Assembly: GCA_025642065.1 (NCBI GenBank)
Contig: JAODUP010000845.1
Location: forward strand, 62,001-126,000
DNA length: 64,000 nucleotides
Origin: Paralvinella palmiformis
Taxonomy: Eukaryota; Annelida; Polychaeta; Terebellida; Alvinellidae
Reading direction: 5' to 3'
In this document: positions 37,700 to 51,500 of the stretch, piece by piece
Layout of the letters: each line of letters begins with the position of its first letter
How positions within the stretch are numbered: the first letter of the stretch is position 1
Program-made: the position numbers and the translations under genes
The notes under the pieces: generated by a model
Database searches by the model: none
Seen by the model: the letters and a program-made list of their open reading frames with translations, nothing else
What the model was told of the DNA's origin: nothing

Positions 37700-40600
37700 C
37701 CTATACACCTCCCAGTTCTCTGGATCAAATCCAAGTTTTCCCATTTTATGGGATATTTCATTCAATCATTTAATTTCCCAAGCATTATGCATTCCATCAC
37801 TTATACTAATCGTATTATATATGATTGTATTATCATTATTATAATAAAAATAACAATAATAATAATGATGTCATTTTAATAGTAAGAGCCTAACAGGACC
37901 AGGAATCCATCAAACGTTCTACACAATGAAATTACACAATATCATATAACAACGTGTATATATAGACAGTAAATGTAGTATGAGTTAAAACATCAATATT
38001 ACCATCGATACAAAAATATGCAAGATCAAATTAACCTTTTTTTGATAATTAGCCTAAAGTACATCACGCCATTGTCTAACATCGGACATTATATGTGTGG
38101 GTATGTTTAAGAAGTGACAAGTTGAGAAAATTTGCTACGCACCTGATGAACATACCAAGAGCATACGGGAAGAGAAATGCTATGTCCATGTAGCCCAACA
38201 GCTCATTACCGTCTTTACCATCTGGAAAATATAAACAACACAACTGCGTGAATTTGTTTATTGCAGAAAATATATTCTCTGATTATAGGAATCAATGTTA
38301 TATATACGCACACACACATATATATATTGAGATTTTTTGGCACGGTGTTGTCACCAGACATTTGATATTTTCATTTTATTCCATCTTTAGGCTGGTAATA
38401 AGCAGAGTTTGTCTCCTGAAATGCTGTCTCACAGTTTTCATTTCATTCTCCAACAATTCAATTATTTCTTTTTGACTCTTGCCTTTCGGGGCTGAATTGA
38501 TTGGCAACATGATACCAAACAGCAGCTTCACGAGTTAATAGAGTGACTTCATTGATCTACGAATTTATCCCGTCGCCGAGTCAATTCTGCTGTGACCTGA
38601 TGCAGCCTATTCAGCTGTCAGAAGTTTTGTATAATATAGTTCAAGGGAGTGCTACCACCCATACACCTACATGTATTTTCATGTGTATTTATACAATTGT
38701 TGCCTGAATAAATTTGTTAGTGAACATAGTAGCGGAATGAGTGAATACAAATACGGTATATTGAGGAATATCTGTTTGCATTCTTTTAATTCCATTCTTT
38801 GATCAGTTGTCTTGTATTCTTCAATTCACTTATTTATTTTTTAATACTAATATCTTAACCTGAAACATCCTTTTCATGGTATGAATCAGGAATACTGGGT
38901 ATGCCTTTATAATTAAATATCTTAAATACTCACCTGTTTCTTTGACATTTTTCTAGATTCTATCAAGATTGAAGATGAGGTCTGGGCTAATATTTACTAT
39001 GGGTACCACCGATATTCAGATCATTCTCTCCCCTCAAAATATGAGAGATGTTATTTTCGTGCCACGAGCAAATTTGGGGTTTTACAGTATTCTGACATTC
39101 TAGACTGAGCATGTATCACGCGATGAGCCATTAACATACCAAACGGTGCCCAGCCACAGTGAGTGGTGCCATTCTGTACAACATCCGTCAAATCAAATGT
39201 CCTAAATAGTGATGATTGGTTTCCAGGTTGGAGCGGCACTGAACAATTACTGGGGTTGAGGATGCTCTGAAATAAAACGAATGTGCTGCACATTATTGAC
39301 ATACATCAGCATAAAATCGAATAAGTAACCGGAACTTATAATTCCCCAGTAACAACATTATCAGTACACAATCATCTCTCTCTCTCTCTCATGAGGGAGT
39401 TTAAGGCCTCCCCCCCCCTTTAGTACCCCCACACAATTGATTTTCTCAACGGATTTACACAAATCACGTGATTGAGTTTGGCAAAAAAGTGAACGCAATA
39501 TGGTGATTTTTCAGAACATAATTTTTAGCTAAACCACTACTGCCCACCTCTGACCAAAATGGACATAACAGCCTGGCCACGACATAACAGCCTGGCCACG
39601 ACATAACAGCCTGGCCACTGCCGAGAAAGAAATGCTGGTAACACTTAATTGAACCACATTTATGCAATGTTATGATCCAGATAATATAATTCAGTAGTGG
39701 CAAATTAGTAATTAATGTTCGATAACTGACTATATTTAATAACTGACAGCCAATGACCATAAAGACAGTCACTGGCCATAAATCTAAGAAAGTAAAATGA
39801 AAAATTCTCATTTCTATAATTTTTGTATTAAAAAAAACACGTGTTTGTGATTGATAAGGGTTGAATAAAAATGAGTAACTCATAAAATATAGATTTAGTC
39901 ATCTTTATGAAGTTGAGGATATTTTTAATTATGGTACTTATCAATGGAACTACATAGCCATCTAAAAATTACTCAATGCCACACTAAAATAACCCAGAAC
40001 TACAAATGCGACATTTATTGCACGTTGTTTAAAGCCAGCCATTCTAACCAATATCGCTTTGGAAGCTGACAACTTCCTTGGCATTTGACTGTAATGTCGA
40101 ACAAAATGTATGTCATACACCGGTAGGTTAATATGAGAACAATTAGGTCTATGATCGTCTATGTAGATTTATGCTACGATCATCAAGCACAGATAATTCA
40201 CATACTTACACTAATACTTCGTTTGCTTTCTGGGGCGGGTTAGAGTACAATACAGTGTTTATTATTAATAAAGCATACAATTTTGCATGCATTCCCTGGA
40301 TCATGTAATTGCATAAAGTCAAGTCGGTCGATTGATTTTTACAGCGGCCACTTTTGTGCACGTGGTAGGCTAATTGGGCCGAGCGACTTCCAAAGGTAAT
40401 GAGGCGAAGTCGAAGATGAAACACCCTTCAGATATGCATAAAGTCAAATAATGCTACATAGGAATATAGAAGCTCATTTCTGTGCATGATATTAATAAAT
40501 ATAAATTATATTTGTCAGCACTAACAGACCTCTCCTATGGTAAAAAAAACCATACATATATTAAAAAACACTGACAGGACATTTCCCTGCAATCAGACGC

Positions 40601-43600
40601 ACATGCACATTTTTTTAGGAAAATATCTCACTACATGAGGCAAGTATGCAGGATTTTCTGATAGGCTATTCAATTGATCACCAAAACAAAATTTATTATT
40701 AAAAAAGCTGATAATTTCTTCTAACCGTATAAATTCCCAAGAGAAAGGTTTCAAATTAGATATTTTCTTCAAAATAGTATGACTGCATGTAAATCATATA
40801 ACTGTCCGAGAAATGGACTCCCTCTATGTTCAGGCCTGTATATTTCAGTTCAGTTCAAAATCCATCGAACATAATTTCCTACTGGGAAATAATGTTCGGA
40901 ACAACCGTTAACCATAGAACCTATAGTTGTCTCCAACGGTTTGTGGTCGAATTAGTTGCAGATATTAATGATCGTTCTTGAAAAAGTGACGGAGATTAAG
41001 GGACCAATCAGGGCAGTTACCGCTGAGTGAAGACACGAAAAGGTCGGGTTCTTTTTTGTTGTTTCACCCGCAGAGTTAGAAGACATCCATTTAATTGTTT
41101 CGTTAGGCTTATTTACTAGCCCAATGTTGTTAAACCACACCGTATACTGTACACAACCATATTATTAAGAGATCGTCGACATCAGATATTACTAAGTCAA
41201 TTAATGTTAGGTTTCTAGGTTTTGTTGTTCGGGGGAGAATCACCAGGCTGTCGCTTAATCGGCACAGCCTCTATGTTCGAGTGGTTGAGAAACCCCTCCT
41301 CCCCCACCACCACTCACAGGGAAGCAGTACGGAAAGATGGAGCCGAAATACCCTGAGGGTGGTCACTGCCAGAGTGTTTTACGTCCTCGGGGGGGGTTTA
41401 ACGTCCCCCCTTTATTTTAAATAATTCAGTAGAGACGGCAGCGCCATTTAACGTGGTCATCCACCCACGATGTAGTGAGCCGAGAAATTAATCCCTGGAA
41501 AAGTTTCGACCTCTTACAGGGTTCGAACCTGCGACCATTGTCACCGAGTGCCGGGTGCTTAACCGCTAGGCCACCGGAGCTCACTTCATGTTAAGTATAA
41601 CTGTATGGAAATTGTCAAGCTGCGGCTATATAGTGTTAATGATAAAGTATATTTAATGAAGCGCCCTTACCAGCAGGAACCATTCAAAGGCGCTGTACTA
41701 ATAATCATATTTCTCACGATATAGTATCAACAAAATCTGGGAATATGCTAATTATCGAAAGGAAACTTTAAATGAGGTTATCACCGCTTTCAGTGATGCA
41801 TGTGGAGTAGGTGACTGGGTGCATAACATATTGAGTGGGCAGCTTTTTGATGTTTGTGAATAAACAGTTTCTTTAACAACAACGGCCTGTTGATACTAGT
41901 TCCTTGTTGATCTGATAGGATAAGAACTGTTAATATGTCATCTCGCCCCACTGAAGCTAACAGTGGCATTGATGTCGTCGCTAGGGCTAAAGCTGTTGCA
42001 AAGAAGGCCGGATTACTGGCAGAGGAAGTTGCCATGAAGGAGCAGCAATTTTTTTTATCTAGAGACCGAAGAATTCATGTTACAACAGAGGAAGTGTGCT
42101 CTTGATGTACGCATAGAGATGGCAAAGGCTGAGGCGGTGGAAAAGGCCTACTCTGAATTTGACGTTGAGGAAACCATTCATGATCAGCATATTGCTAGTA
42201 ATTTGAAAGAGAACACAGTTTAATTTATAAACTGCTGATGGCCTAATACTATGCCACCCGGTGTTTTTGTGAATCTTGCCGACGTATTTTGGGCGACGTT
42301 GGACTAAAGCGGTATCTGACCTCGCTACAACAAGTACAAGCAAGGTCAAAATGGATAAAGGCAGGTCGCAACCTCTGCATCGGTGACGTTGTACACCTTA
42401 CACCAAGGAGTTTATGGACGTGTGAGTGAGACGTATCCAGGGAAAGACGAAGAGTTCTTGCTTTGTGTGACCTATAGACAAGATCTGCTTACTGTAAGAA
42501 GTTTAAGTATATTATTGAACATTATTTACTTTACATATTTACTTTACATATTCTGCATTCTATGAACCAAGTTTCACTTGTACAATTGAATTACTTAATG
42601 TATGTGTCAGTATTTTCAGTTATTCTATGGTTAACCTAGTAATTTGTATTAAACGTCTCATAGGTTCCGCATTTTAAGGGGCCAGTATGTTAACTATAGA
42701 ACGTATTTTTCTCTAATTATTTGTAAATATTAATGGTCGTTCACGAAAAGGTGATGGAGAGTAAGGGACCAATCAGGGCAGTTGTCACTGAGTGAATTTA
42801 GGAGAAGGGGTGGATTTTTTCGTTGTTTCACACCGTGGAGTTAGAAGACATCCGTTTAATTGATTCACTAAGCTTATTTACTCACTGAATGTTGTTAAAC
42901 CACACCGTATACTGTACACAACTATATTATTCATAGATCGTTGATATCAGATATTATAAAGTCAATTTGTGTAGACTATATCAGTATGGACATTGTCAAG
43001 TTGCGGCTATATCGTGTTGTATGTGACTGTGTGTATAACATATTGAGTGGACAGCTTTTCGATTCCTTGTGAATTATGTAGCAAAGACGTGGGTTATAGT
43101 GATTAAGTTATACATATAAACATATAGTGAGGACTGGGGTTTATACGTACTGGGAGTGTGATTTGCCTCATTTGTCAAATGTACATATTTCATGTAATTT
43201 AAGAAACAATAACAGCCATTACGAGCGGCTCGTCGTTCGGCCTCCTAATGTGGAAGGACTCAAAAGTATTATTTTGTACAGATAATAAGATGGTTAAAGC
43301 AAGTATTGTAAAAGGGTCTTGCTAAGGGAACCCCAGCTATTGTCATCTGTTTGAGAATGGCATGTATATTCTGTGTTGTACAACTTTGAAATTAGTGCTT
43401 GCTGGCTTCCTGTGACAAACAATATGGCGCCTGGTGCGATATCTCGTTTACGTTACCCCCATCGTAGACGGTGGTTCGTGTGTCGGCTTGGTTTGTGATA
43501 ATAATTTTGATGTAACAATTTTAACTAGATTTATCATTTTATGCATCGCATGTCTCACGAAAGCATCATGTCCATTTGTTGCCAAGAGCTCTGGGATTAC

Positions 43601-46600
43601 AAAAGTCACTGGATCAAGAAATAGCTCACTACAGACAGTTACAGGCTACCGACGGGATTTCAATACTGTATGTTCCCTGTCTTATTTAAGAAATTTCAAT
43701 CTGATCGTCCAATTCACCTCACACAACACCCAATCACCTGTCATGGTTTTATACCCGTGGCATCGCAGGCCAGTCAAACCACGAGGGGAGAGACTGAATA
43801 TACTGTGGGCCTACTGCACACGGGATGACACTGTTTCGTGCCTCTAATTGTGTCTAGTGAATGTGTCCACGTAAGAGCTGGAGTATGTGTGCGCAAGGGA
43901 AAAAACGTCCAGTTTCAGGCACAGCTATAATTGTAAATGTAAACACGAAGCGACATATTTCTTTATCAGAGGCCTGGGACATGGGAATGAGAAGTCTTCA
44001 GCCAACTTCGGTGTCAGGTCATGGCCGGTTAACGATTTGATTGATGTTAGGGAGAATTAGAAATCACCCATTCGTGCAGCTTTAAGGTTTGTGGCCGACG
44101 AATTGTGGGGTCAATGGGTGTGAAACCATAGTGCTCCAATTGATAGATGTGTGAAAGAAGTCGGTGGTGACCCGTTCTGTACCGCTTGGCAATTTGTGGC
44201 CGGCCGGTTGTTGGGATCGTACGGATGTAGAGGTTGTAGCCGCGGGGTTTGGTTGGGTTTGTACGCTATTAATGTTTTCGTGGTGTGGGTTGAATGTGGG
44301 AAAGATTTGTTAGTGAATGTTTGTTATGGTACAGCCAAGTCAGCGGAGATTGGATCAAGGGACATGCGAGTCTCCACTGGACAACACGCTGGTTGTGCTG
44401 GGGGGGGGGGGGGGGTTCCCCTTTATATACCTGTTTGAATGCATGGGAGGATTTTTAGTGGGGGATTGTTCTGGAGTTATAGTTTCTAGGAGTGTATAGT
44501 TTTTGTACAGTTTTGAGTAGAGGAATAAAGTAGATTCGAGATCACATGAATTCTGAGTTTTGAAAGAGAGAACTTAGCTATGGCCGAGATCCGGCACAGG
44601 TACTTTACATCAAGACCTGACAGAGCTTAAGAGTGCTTCACCTGGAAGCAAATATATCAAATTCTTTGTGTGCTAATTTTATTCTAGATACCTAACTAAA
44701 GGGCATACATAAATCTTGATAGAACAAGTTGGGTAACACAAGCATTAGCAAATACTCCACAACTACTGTTAAAAATCGGCAGTTTGTTAGATCTATCGGC
44801 ATCATATTGGACCACATTCTGGGGAGCTAATGTGTTGTTGCTTTCTTCGCCTGTCTCAGAAAAGTAATTTATTCAAAAATATTGACAACCATCACTACAT
44901 AAAAAGGGACCAGGTTATCATAAATTCATCAAGACGGGTGGTGCCTGTAATCAATTCCACGCAAAGAACATCCAGCTTAAGCAAATATGTGTTTGTATTC
45001 CATTGCCAGAGATTCCTAACCATTCGTTGTGTCCAGTAGGCACCTTGAAATGAATGTTTCTGTTTTAAGTTCTGTCCAACAGTGGTCAGATCCTGTGTTT
45101 ACACGGACAACAGTGCTGTGTACTGTACTGATCGGAAATGATGTTATTCATCGTGCCATTTAGAATGTACTTACTGTACTGGAAATATCGGAAATAAATA
45201 GCATGGCCACATAAACAGTGTTTTATAAACTGTGAATCTGGCGCCGAGGATAAAGTGAAGATTCTAATACAATGGCTTTTTCTTTACCCGAATTTCCACC
45301 TTTTGATCTGGTAGAAATCAGTAACACGGGTCCAAGATGGATAGCCCGTTTCAAAATATTGCTGACCGCCATGGACGTACAAAATTATTAAAGCAGTTGA
45401 AAGAAAGCCCGCTTGTTCCATTACATGGGATATATACAGGTGTTGTGACATTTAGGATACTTTCCAAGTTAATGACGACAACTATGCTGCTGTGAAACAG
45501 AAAATGAATAGCTACTTAACGTTCCAGAATGCATTAGTGTATTTGAGCGCCATGTATTTTGCCGCTTGAAACAGAATGACGGTGAAACGCTGGATCAGTT
45601 ATGTGCTCCATTAAAAAATGCTGTCTGTCAACTATGATTTTCTGGACGACTAAAAAGCTAAAAAATCAAGATGCAAATGGTTGAATGGTGCAGACAGACG
45701 TGCCTTCAAGGCAAGTTTATCTCCAAAGCGGTGTCTCTAAATGAATTTCTAGAACTTGTTTAATCCATGGAACAAATGTTGCCACCCGCTTTGTTGAGAG
45801 ATAATTTCTCGGAATTTTAAATATTCAAAACTGAAAATATGGCTATTATGTGGACTAGGTCCATATATATTAATTATCGCTATTTTTGTGTGAAATTGAT
45901 GGCTTTTAAAAAGTAATTATATGGTGCTTCTCACTAGTCAATTAAAACAGTTTTAATTGGAAAAGGGGCTTATATAAAACAGTTTTAATTGGAAAACACC
46001 ATATATATGAGTTCTCTTAAAATTACAGATGAAGAGAGCACAGAAACCAGCTTGACACATGAATCAACAGTTTTTTTCAGAAATGGAGATTGCTAATGGT
46101 GATGACTCAGAAAGTGCCTCTGACTCAAGTTCATCCCAAATATACATTGATTTTATCAGTGACAGCACAGCCAGTGAGAATGATGCCTTTTACCCACTCT
46201 ATGAAGATCTTCCCCTCAGTAAAGAAAATATTCAGGGATTGTATGCGATGTCCTGTTTTATGCAGAATAAATTATCTGCCGCAGCTTCCAAGCATATAAT
46301 AGAGACATTCAAAGGTAACTTTCCAGAAGGAAAAGATTTGCAGAATTTGTCTTACCAGGATATGTGGAAAGTTGTGGACAGTCATGAATGACGAGAAGTT
46401 CATCATTCCCATTTGTGTTTCAGTCTTTCCGGATTACCTGGACCGATATGACTGTTATGGTTTAAGATATAATGGTTCAAACCAAAACAAGGACAACCCG
46501 ACAAATGTTTGTCTTTGCTGATGTGAAAAAGGAAACCGACCAATTGTTGGAAACTCCAAGTGAGTATTTCCTCTAATTGATATGTCATAGTTGTACCGTA

Positions 46601-48189
46601 ATGTATTTCGCTACTAGTTTGTTGTGGGGCTTATTTTTTATTTAACTATTGAGATAATTTTTATAATTGATGAAAGTTGTTCTAACAGAATAGAAATTGA
46701 ATTCGCTTCTTGAATATACTGGAAAATGATGTCCCATTACATGACTTATTTAGTACAATCATGGTGGCACATCACTGTGAATTTTTTATTATTATAGAGT
46801 AAACCCTGGTTGCCAAATAAATCTGCAATGGTGACCATGCAACTAGACTGTGTACCTGTAGTTTGGACACAGTTTGGTTATGTACCCAATTTAGTGCCTT
46901 GTTCGTAACACCAAAGTTTCTGTCCAATTAAATATTGTGCTAACTATCCTGATCATTTTTTCAACACTCCATAATGCCAAATATCCTAACAGAGGAAATG
47001 ACTCCATAATGCCAAGTATCCTAACAGAGGAAATGACTCCATAATGCCAAGTATCCTAACAGAGGAAATGACTCCATAATGCCAAGTATCCTAACAGAGG
47101 AAATGACTCCATAATGCAAAGTATCCTAACAGAGGAAATGACTCCATAATGCCAAGTATCCTAACAGAGGAAATGACTCCATAATGCCAAGTATACTAAC
47201 AGAGGAAATGACTCCATAATGCCAAGTATCCTTACAGAGGATATGACTGCCTAATGCCAAGTATCCAGAACATATTTTGTTGACCTTTAGAACAACAAGG
47301 ACCAGTATATAAGCAGCCACGCTGCCCAGACAGGCCATCAGGGTTGTGAAATTAAGCTCCGGATCTATTCCTACATCTTTAGGCTCAGATTCTAAAACTT
47401 AGCAATAGCGGTTTGATTCTTCGAGTTTTAACTCAACGTATTTTATATTTCAAAATTTGGACATATTGGAAAAGCGTTTCTACTTTATTTGATTTGATTC
47501 ACGTTTCGGTTTTTGTATTGTTTAGATTTAAGTTATCACAACGAGACGGGTTTTATATTTTTTGAGACAATCGATTGTCATATTTATTTTATTTTCATTT
47601 ATTAGTGTAACAAATTAGTTTAGTGTCATATCACCGGACTTGTATCAATCGATTGCCTACAAGTAACTAAGGAGAGGACTTAGTTACAATATGATACAAA
47701 CAGTAATTTCACAACGCACTATTATGTGGCTTTATCACACAAAATATGACATATAATTATCTTTCCATGCATGATAACCACAACATATCAATGAAAGTTC
47801 ATGATTACTGTGTTTAACTATTATTGTATCACATGTAGTGACTTTCAAGTGTGTAATGTTTATCAGTCACGTTCATGCAATACGTAGTGACTTTCACGTA
47901 TATGATCATATATACAAAGTCTGTCACGTGTGTGATCATATCTAATGACTTTCCTTTGAAATTTCATACTTTAATTTTTTAAGACAAATAATAAATAAGA
48001 ATATTTTAAGGATACTGAATAATTATTTAAACAACAGTGTGTATTGTTTCTGTTTGTCTGTGTGTGCATATGCGCGCGCACATAATGATGTACATGCAAA
48101 CATCATGGTTGAAGCACAGATTAATTAGGATAGAACAAGTGAATTTTAAATGGCAACTTTTCTTCTTAAGACATGAATTGTCGACAACT

Positions 48190-48227
<38 letters not shown>

Positions 48228-48553
48228 TGCAGTGCATGGATGGATAAGTGAAGATAATTCAGCAATAAATGTGATAAATCAGGATATATTAAGTTTAAAT
48301 CCACATACAATACACTACTGTCATTTAACTCAGCCATAAACGACAACCTGTTCAGACTGTGATGGACTATATATACACAAATAAAAGACAACAACAGTCC
48401 AGATAATACCCAGAAATTTGACGATCATGTACAGGATTGATAAAGCAAGGAGAAAATTGCAAACAAATGAAGTTCTTAGTCTTAGAAAAGATCTATAAAG
48501 TACTTTAGTCAGGCTTTTAATATGTAAAAGGTATTCTACAAATTGAATAACCA

Positions 48554-48589
<36 letters not shown>

Positions 48590-51500
48590 TAATATATACA
48601 TATATATATATTATATATATATATATATATATATTAGCGAACAGCATCCTTATCCAACACTTTATAGGCCACAATTTTGGTGTTGTGATGATACAATATC
48701 ATTTTGATCAATATAAACTGTGACGTTGTGCTATATCTCTGTTATTTTAGAGCAAACCGCCAGTTCAGATCAATGATAATATTGACATATAACTGTTAAA
48801 TGTATGATGTTTATACCAATAAAAGCGAAGGTGTGTGTGTGTTTGCCACAAAAAAAACAGAACTGGCAGCACTTTATTGTGGCTAACCGGTTTCTCCCTG
48901 TGTTAGTTGAGCTTTCAGTAAATTTTGTTTTTAATAAACATGCGCATGAATGTGTGCGTGTGTCTGTTTGTTCAGAAAAGATTCTGACAAAAGTGTTAAA
49001 CGGTGGTGAATATGACATGATGTTGGCTGGAACTGTGATGTTTACTCATTAAAATTCCTTAGTTTTAAAATTAAAGTGAGTACGCCCTTTAACCTTGTAA
49101 ATAATAAATGCAGATGAATTGGATGTTGATGAGGCACAGAAGATCACACTCAATGTTTATTCATAATTATGCCGATAATGAGTCATGGTATAAAATGAGG
49201 AACCCAAGAACACCATCCGTGTTACATAATGGCATATGAGGAGTGATTGTCAGTGTGCAATCAGGAGTGATGATGGTCCATCTGATGTTTAGATTAGATT
49301 TAGCCAATCGAGTGTTTAGCTTGGCAGGACAGGAGCATTCCTTAGGATGTTGAGGGTGAACTCAGTCAGGCAGGCACTAGAGCTTGTCCAGAATCAGTTT
49401 TCATAACTTGTAAGTTGTATGACAATTGAATGAAATGGGGGGATGCACACTGTACCATCCCATCAAAATCTGAATATACAAGATGGTTGATCAAGCATTC
49501 ATAATGAACCCATCCCGACATTGTCATATTACATGCCTTCAATTTTTTACTGTCGCTGCTTTATGGCCAGTCTGTGGCAAGATAAATGGACCAAGCGACC
49601 TCCAACGGTAATGAGGCAAAATTAAAGATGAACCATCCTTCTGACGAAGACCAATTTGAACCCAGATACTATAGATCTACGGCTAACCGCAGCACCGGTG
49701 TTCCAGCTAGGTTTTGAAAAGGACAGGGTGCAGTTAGCCGGTGTACAACATTTTTATGTGTGAACGACAATCCACGAAATGGAGCTTATGGCAATGCCAG
49801 ATTTACCGATTCCAGAAAGCTCAGTAACTGGATGGTGCCCGTGGGAAATGCTGCCATGTGTACCAGATACCCCAAACTCACCAGGCCACCCAAAAAAGGC
49901 AAACAGGGTGCAAAATAAGAGGGTCAGGGCGCACTGAAATGAGGGCGGGATACAGCACCCTCGAAGAAGGGTCTAATTGTAATACTACTCAAGACATGCA
50001 AGCAACCCACATCAGTCTTCAGATGGATGGCAAACCCGGTAAAACATCAGAGTAACTGCAAAGAACTGTGTTATAAGTCAATCGAAGAGGTAAAAGAGAA
50101 ATCTGCCAGCGCACAATGCCAAAAAGATTGACCGTGCATGACAAAATGATCAAGGGCAGCAGTCAGTTAAAATATTAAAATGAACGATTATGTTTACGTA
50201 ACAAAAATTCAAAAATGGTAAACATTTTGTTCTTTCTACATTAAATGTTTATGAGATATAAGTGAGCACATCATTATATCACCTTGCTTAATGATGTGCA
50301 CCATATATGACTGGCAATACAATCTTAGTTGCAATCTTTAAGTGTCTGCTCTTCTTTTATTTTGTTTAAATATTTTTTTAGTTTTACACCAACAACCTAT
50401 TTTTAGGAGAAAACCCAGTGTTCTTAGAGTAAAATACCAAACATCAATACCAGCTAGTGAGCCTGGACGGTGTACCAGCTAGTGAGCCTGGATGGTGTAC
50501 CAGCTAGTGAGCCTGGATGGTGTTCCAGCTAGTGAGCCTGGACGGTGTACCAGCTAGTGAGACTGGACGGTGTACCAGCTAGTGAGCCTGGACGGTGTAC
50601 CAGCTAGTGAGCCTGGACGGTGTACCAGCTAGTGAGCCTGGACGGTGTACCAGCTAGTGAGCCTGGACGGTGTACCAGCTAGTGAGCCTGGACGGTGTAC
50701 CAGCTAGTGAGCCTGGACAGTGTACCAGCTAGTGAGCCTGGACGGTGTACCAGCTAGTGAGCCTGGACGGTGTACCAGCTAGTGAGCCTGGACGGTGTAC
50801 CAGCTAGTGACCATGGCTGGTGTTCCAGCTAGTGACCCTAGCTGGTGTACATATTATCGGCTGCTGACCATGGAATATAAAAGGCTAAACTTAATCCCCC
50901 GTGTGATATTTTAATACAGGAGTCATCAAAATTGAGTCATATTATCAGGGTTTTAGGGTGGGCTCCTCACGAGCCCTGAGCGTCTGCTTTCCTGTATCGT
51001 TATTTTATATACTGGGGCTCCATGTAAAGTTCATGCTTCCGTCTAACACCCTCATCAGCGATTGAGACTTGATAAGTCATGATCCGTTTATTTACGATCC
51101 ATTGTTAATGAATACCAATGATCCATTTTACAACAATTCACTTTTCGACTACATTCACCGAGAGTCAAACAAAAACTGACTTAAATTTTGTAAAGGGTTG
51201 CCAGCTCTAAGCTGGGTCAGAGGTCACACGGATTACGAAACAGCCAATGTGAAATATTCAGGTCCCTCGCCAAATCCGAACAACAAAGCTAAGCCAATGA
51301 CGTTCGAATCTGGCATGGGACTCGTGAGTTTTCAATTTCAGTTTTAAATATTTCCAAACCGTTACAACATTTTAAACGTCCCCGAGTTTGAACAGCAATT
51401 AATCACTTCTCTCTCAAAGCACATTACTGTATAAAACAAAGAACATTTACAATCCATATACATAGATATATTAATATAACAAACTTCAGTTATTCAAACT

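Larger units (their letters stand above)
40906..41890 (+). mobile_element. BEL/Pao-type element: 5' LTR, invaded by a SINE and a LINE fragment
   Basis: Aligns with 42688 onward: GTTAACCATAGAAC start, GGGACCAATCAGGGCAGTT, GTTAGAAGACATCC, AAACCACACCGTATACTGTA, then GACATTGTCAAG-type and ATAACATATTGAGTGG segments, and an AATAAA near 41861. Continuity is broken by the SINE B at 41222-41586 and by foreign sequence at about 41633-41795. Confidence 0.8.

Noticed and set aside
44012..45238. The 44012-44609 LTR as the 5' LTR of the Gypsy gag remnant
   Set aside because: The primer-binding site sits at about 45239, 630 bp after the LTR end, and that gap is not in the sister LTR; treated as separate elements.
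50450..50850. CRISPR-like regularity of the 25-bp array (and of the 35-bp array at 46967)
   Set aside because: Units are directly contiguous with no unique spacers, and the context is an animal intron: minisatellites.
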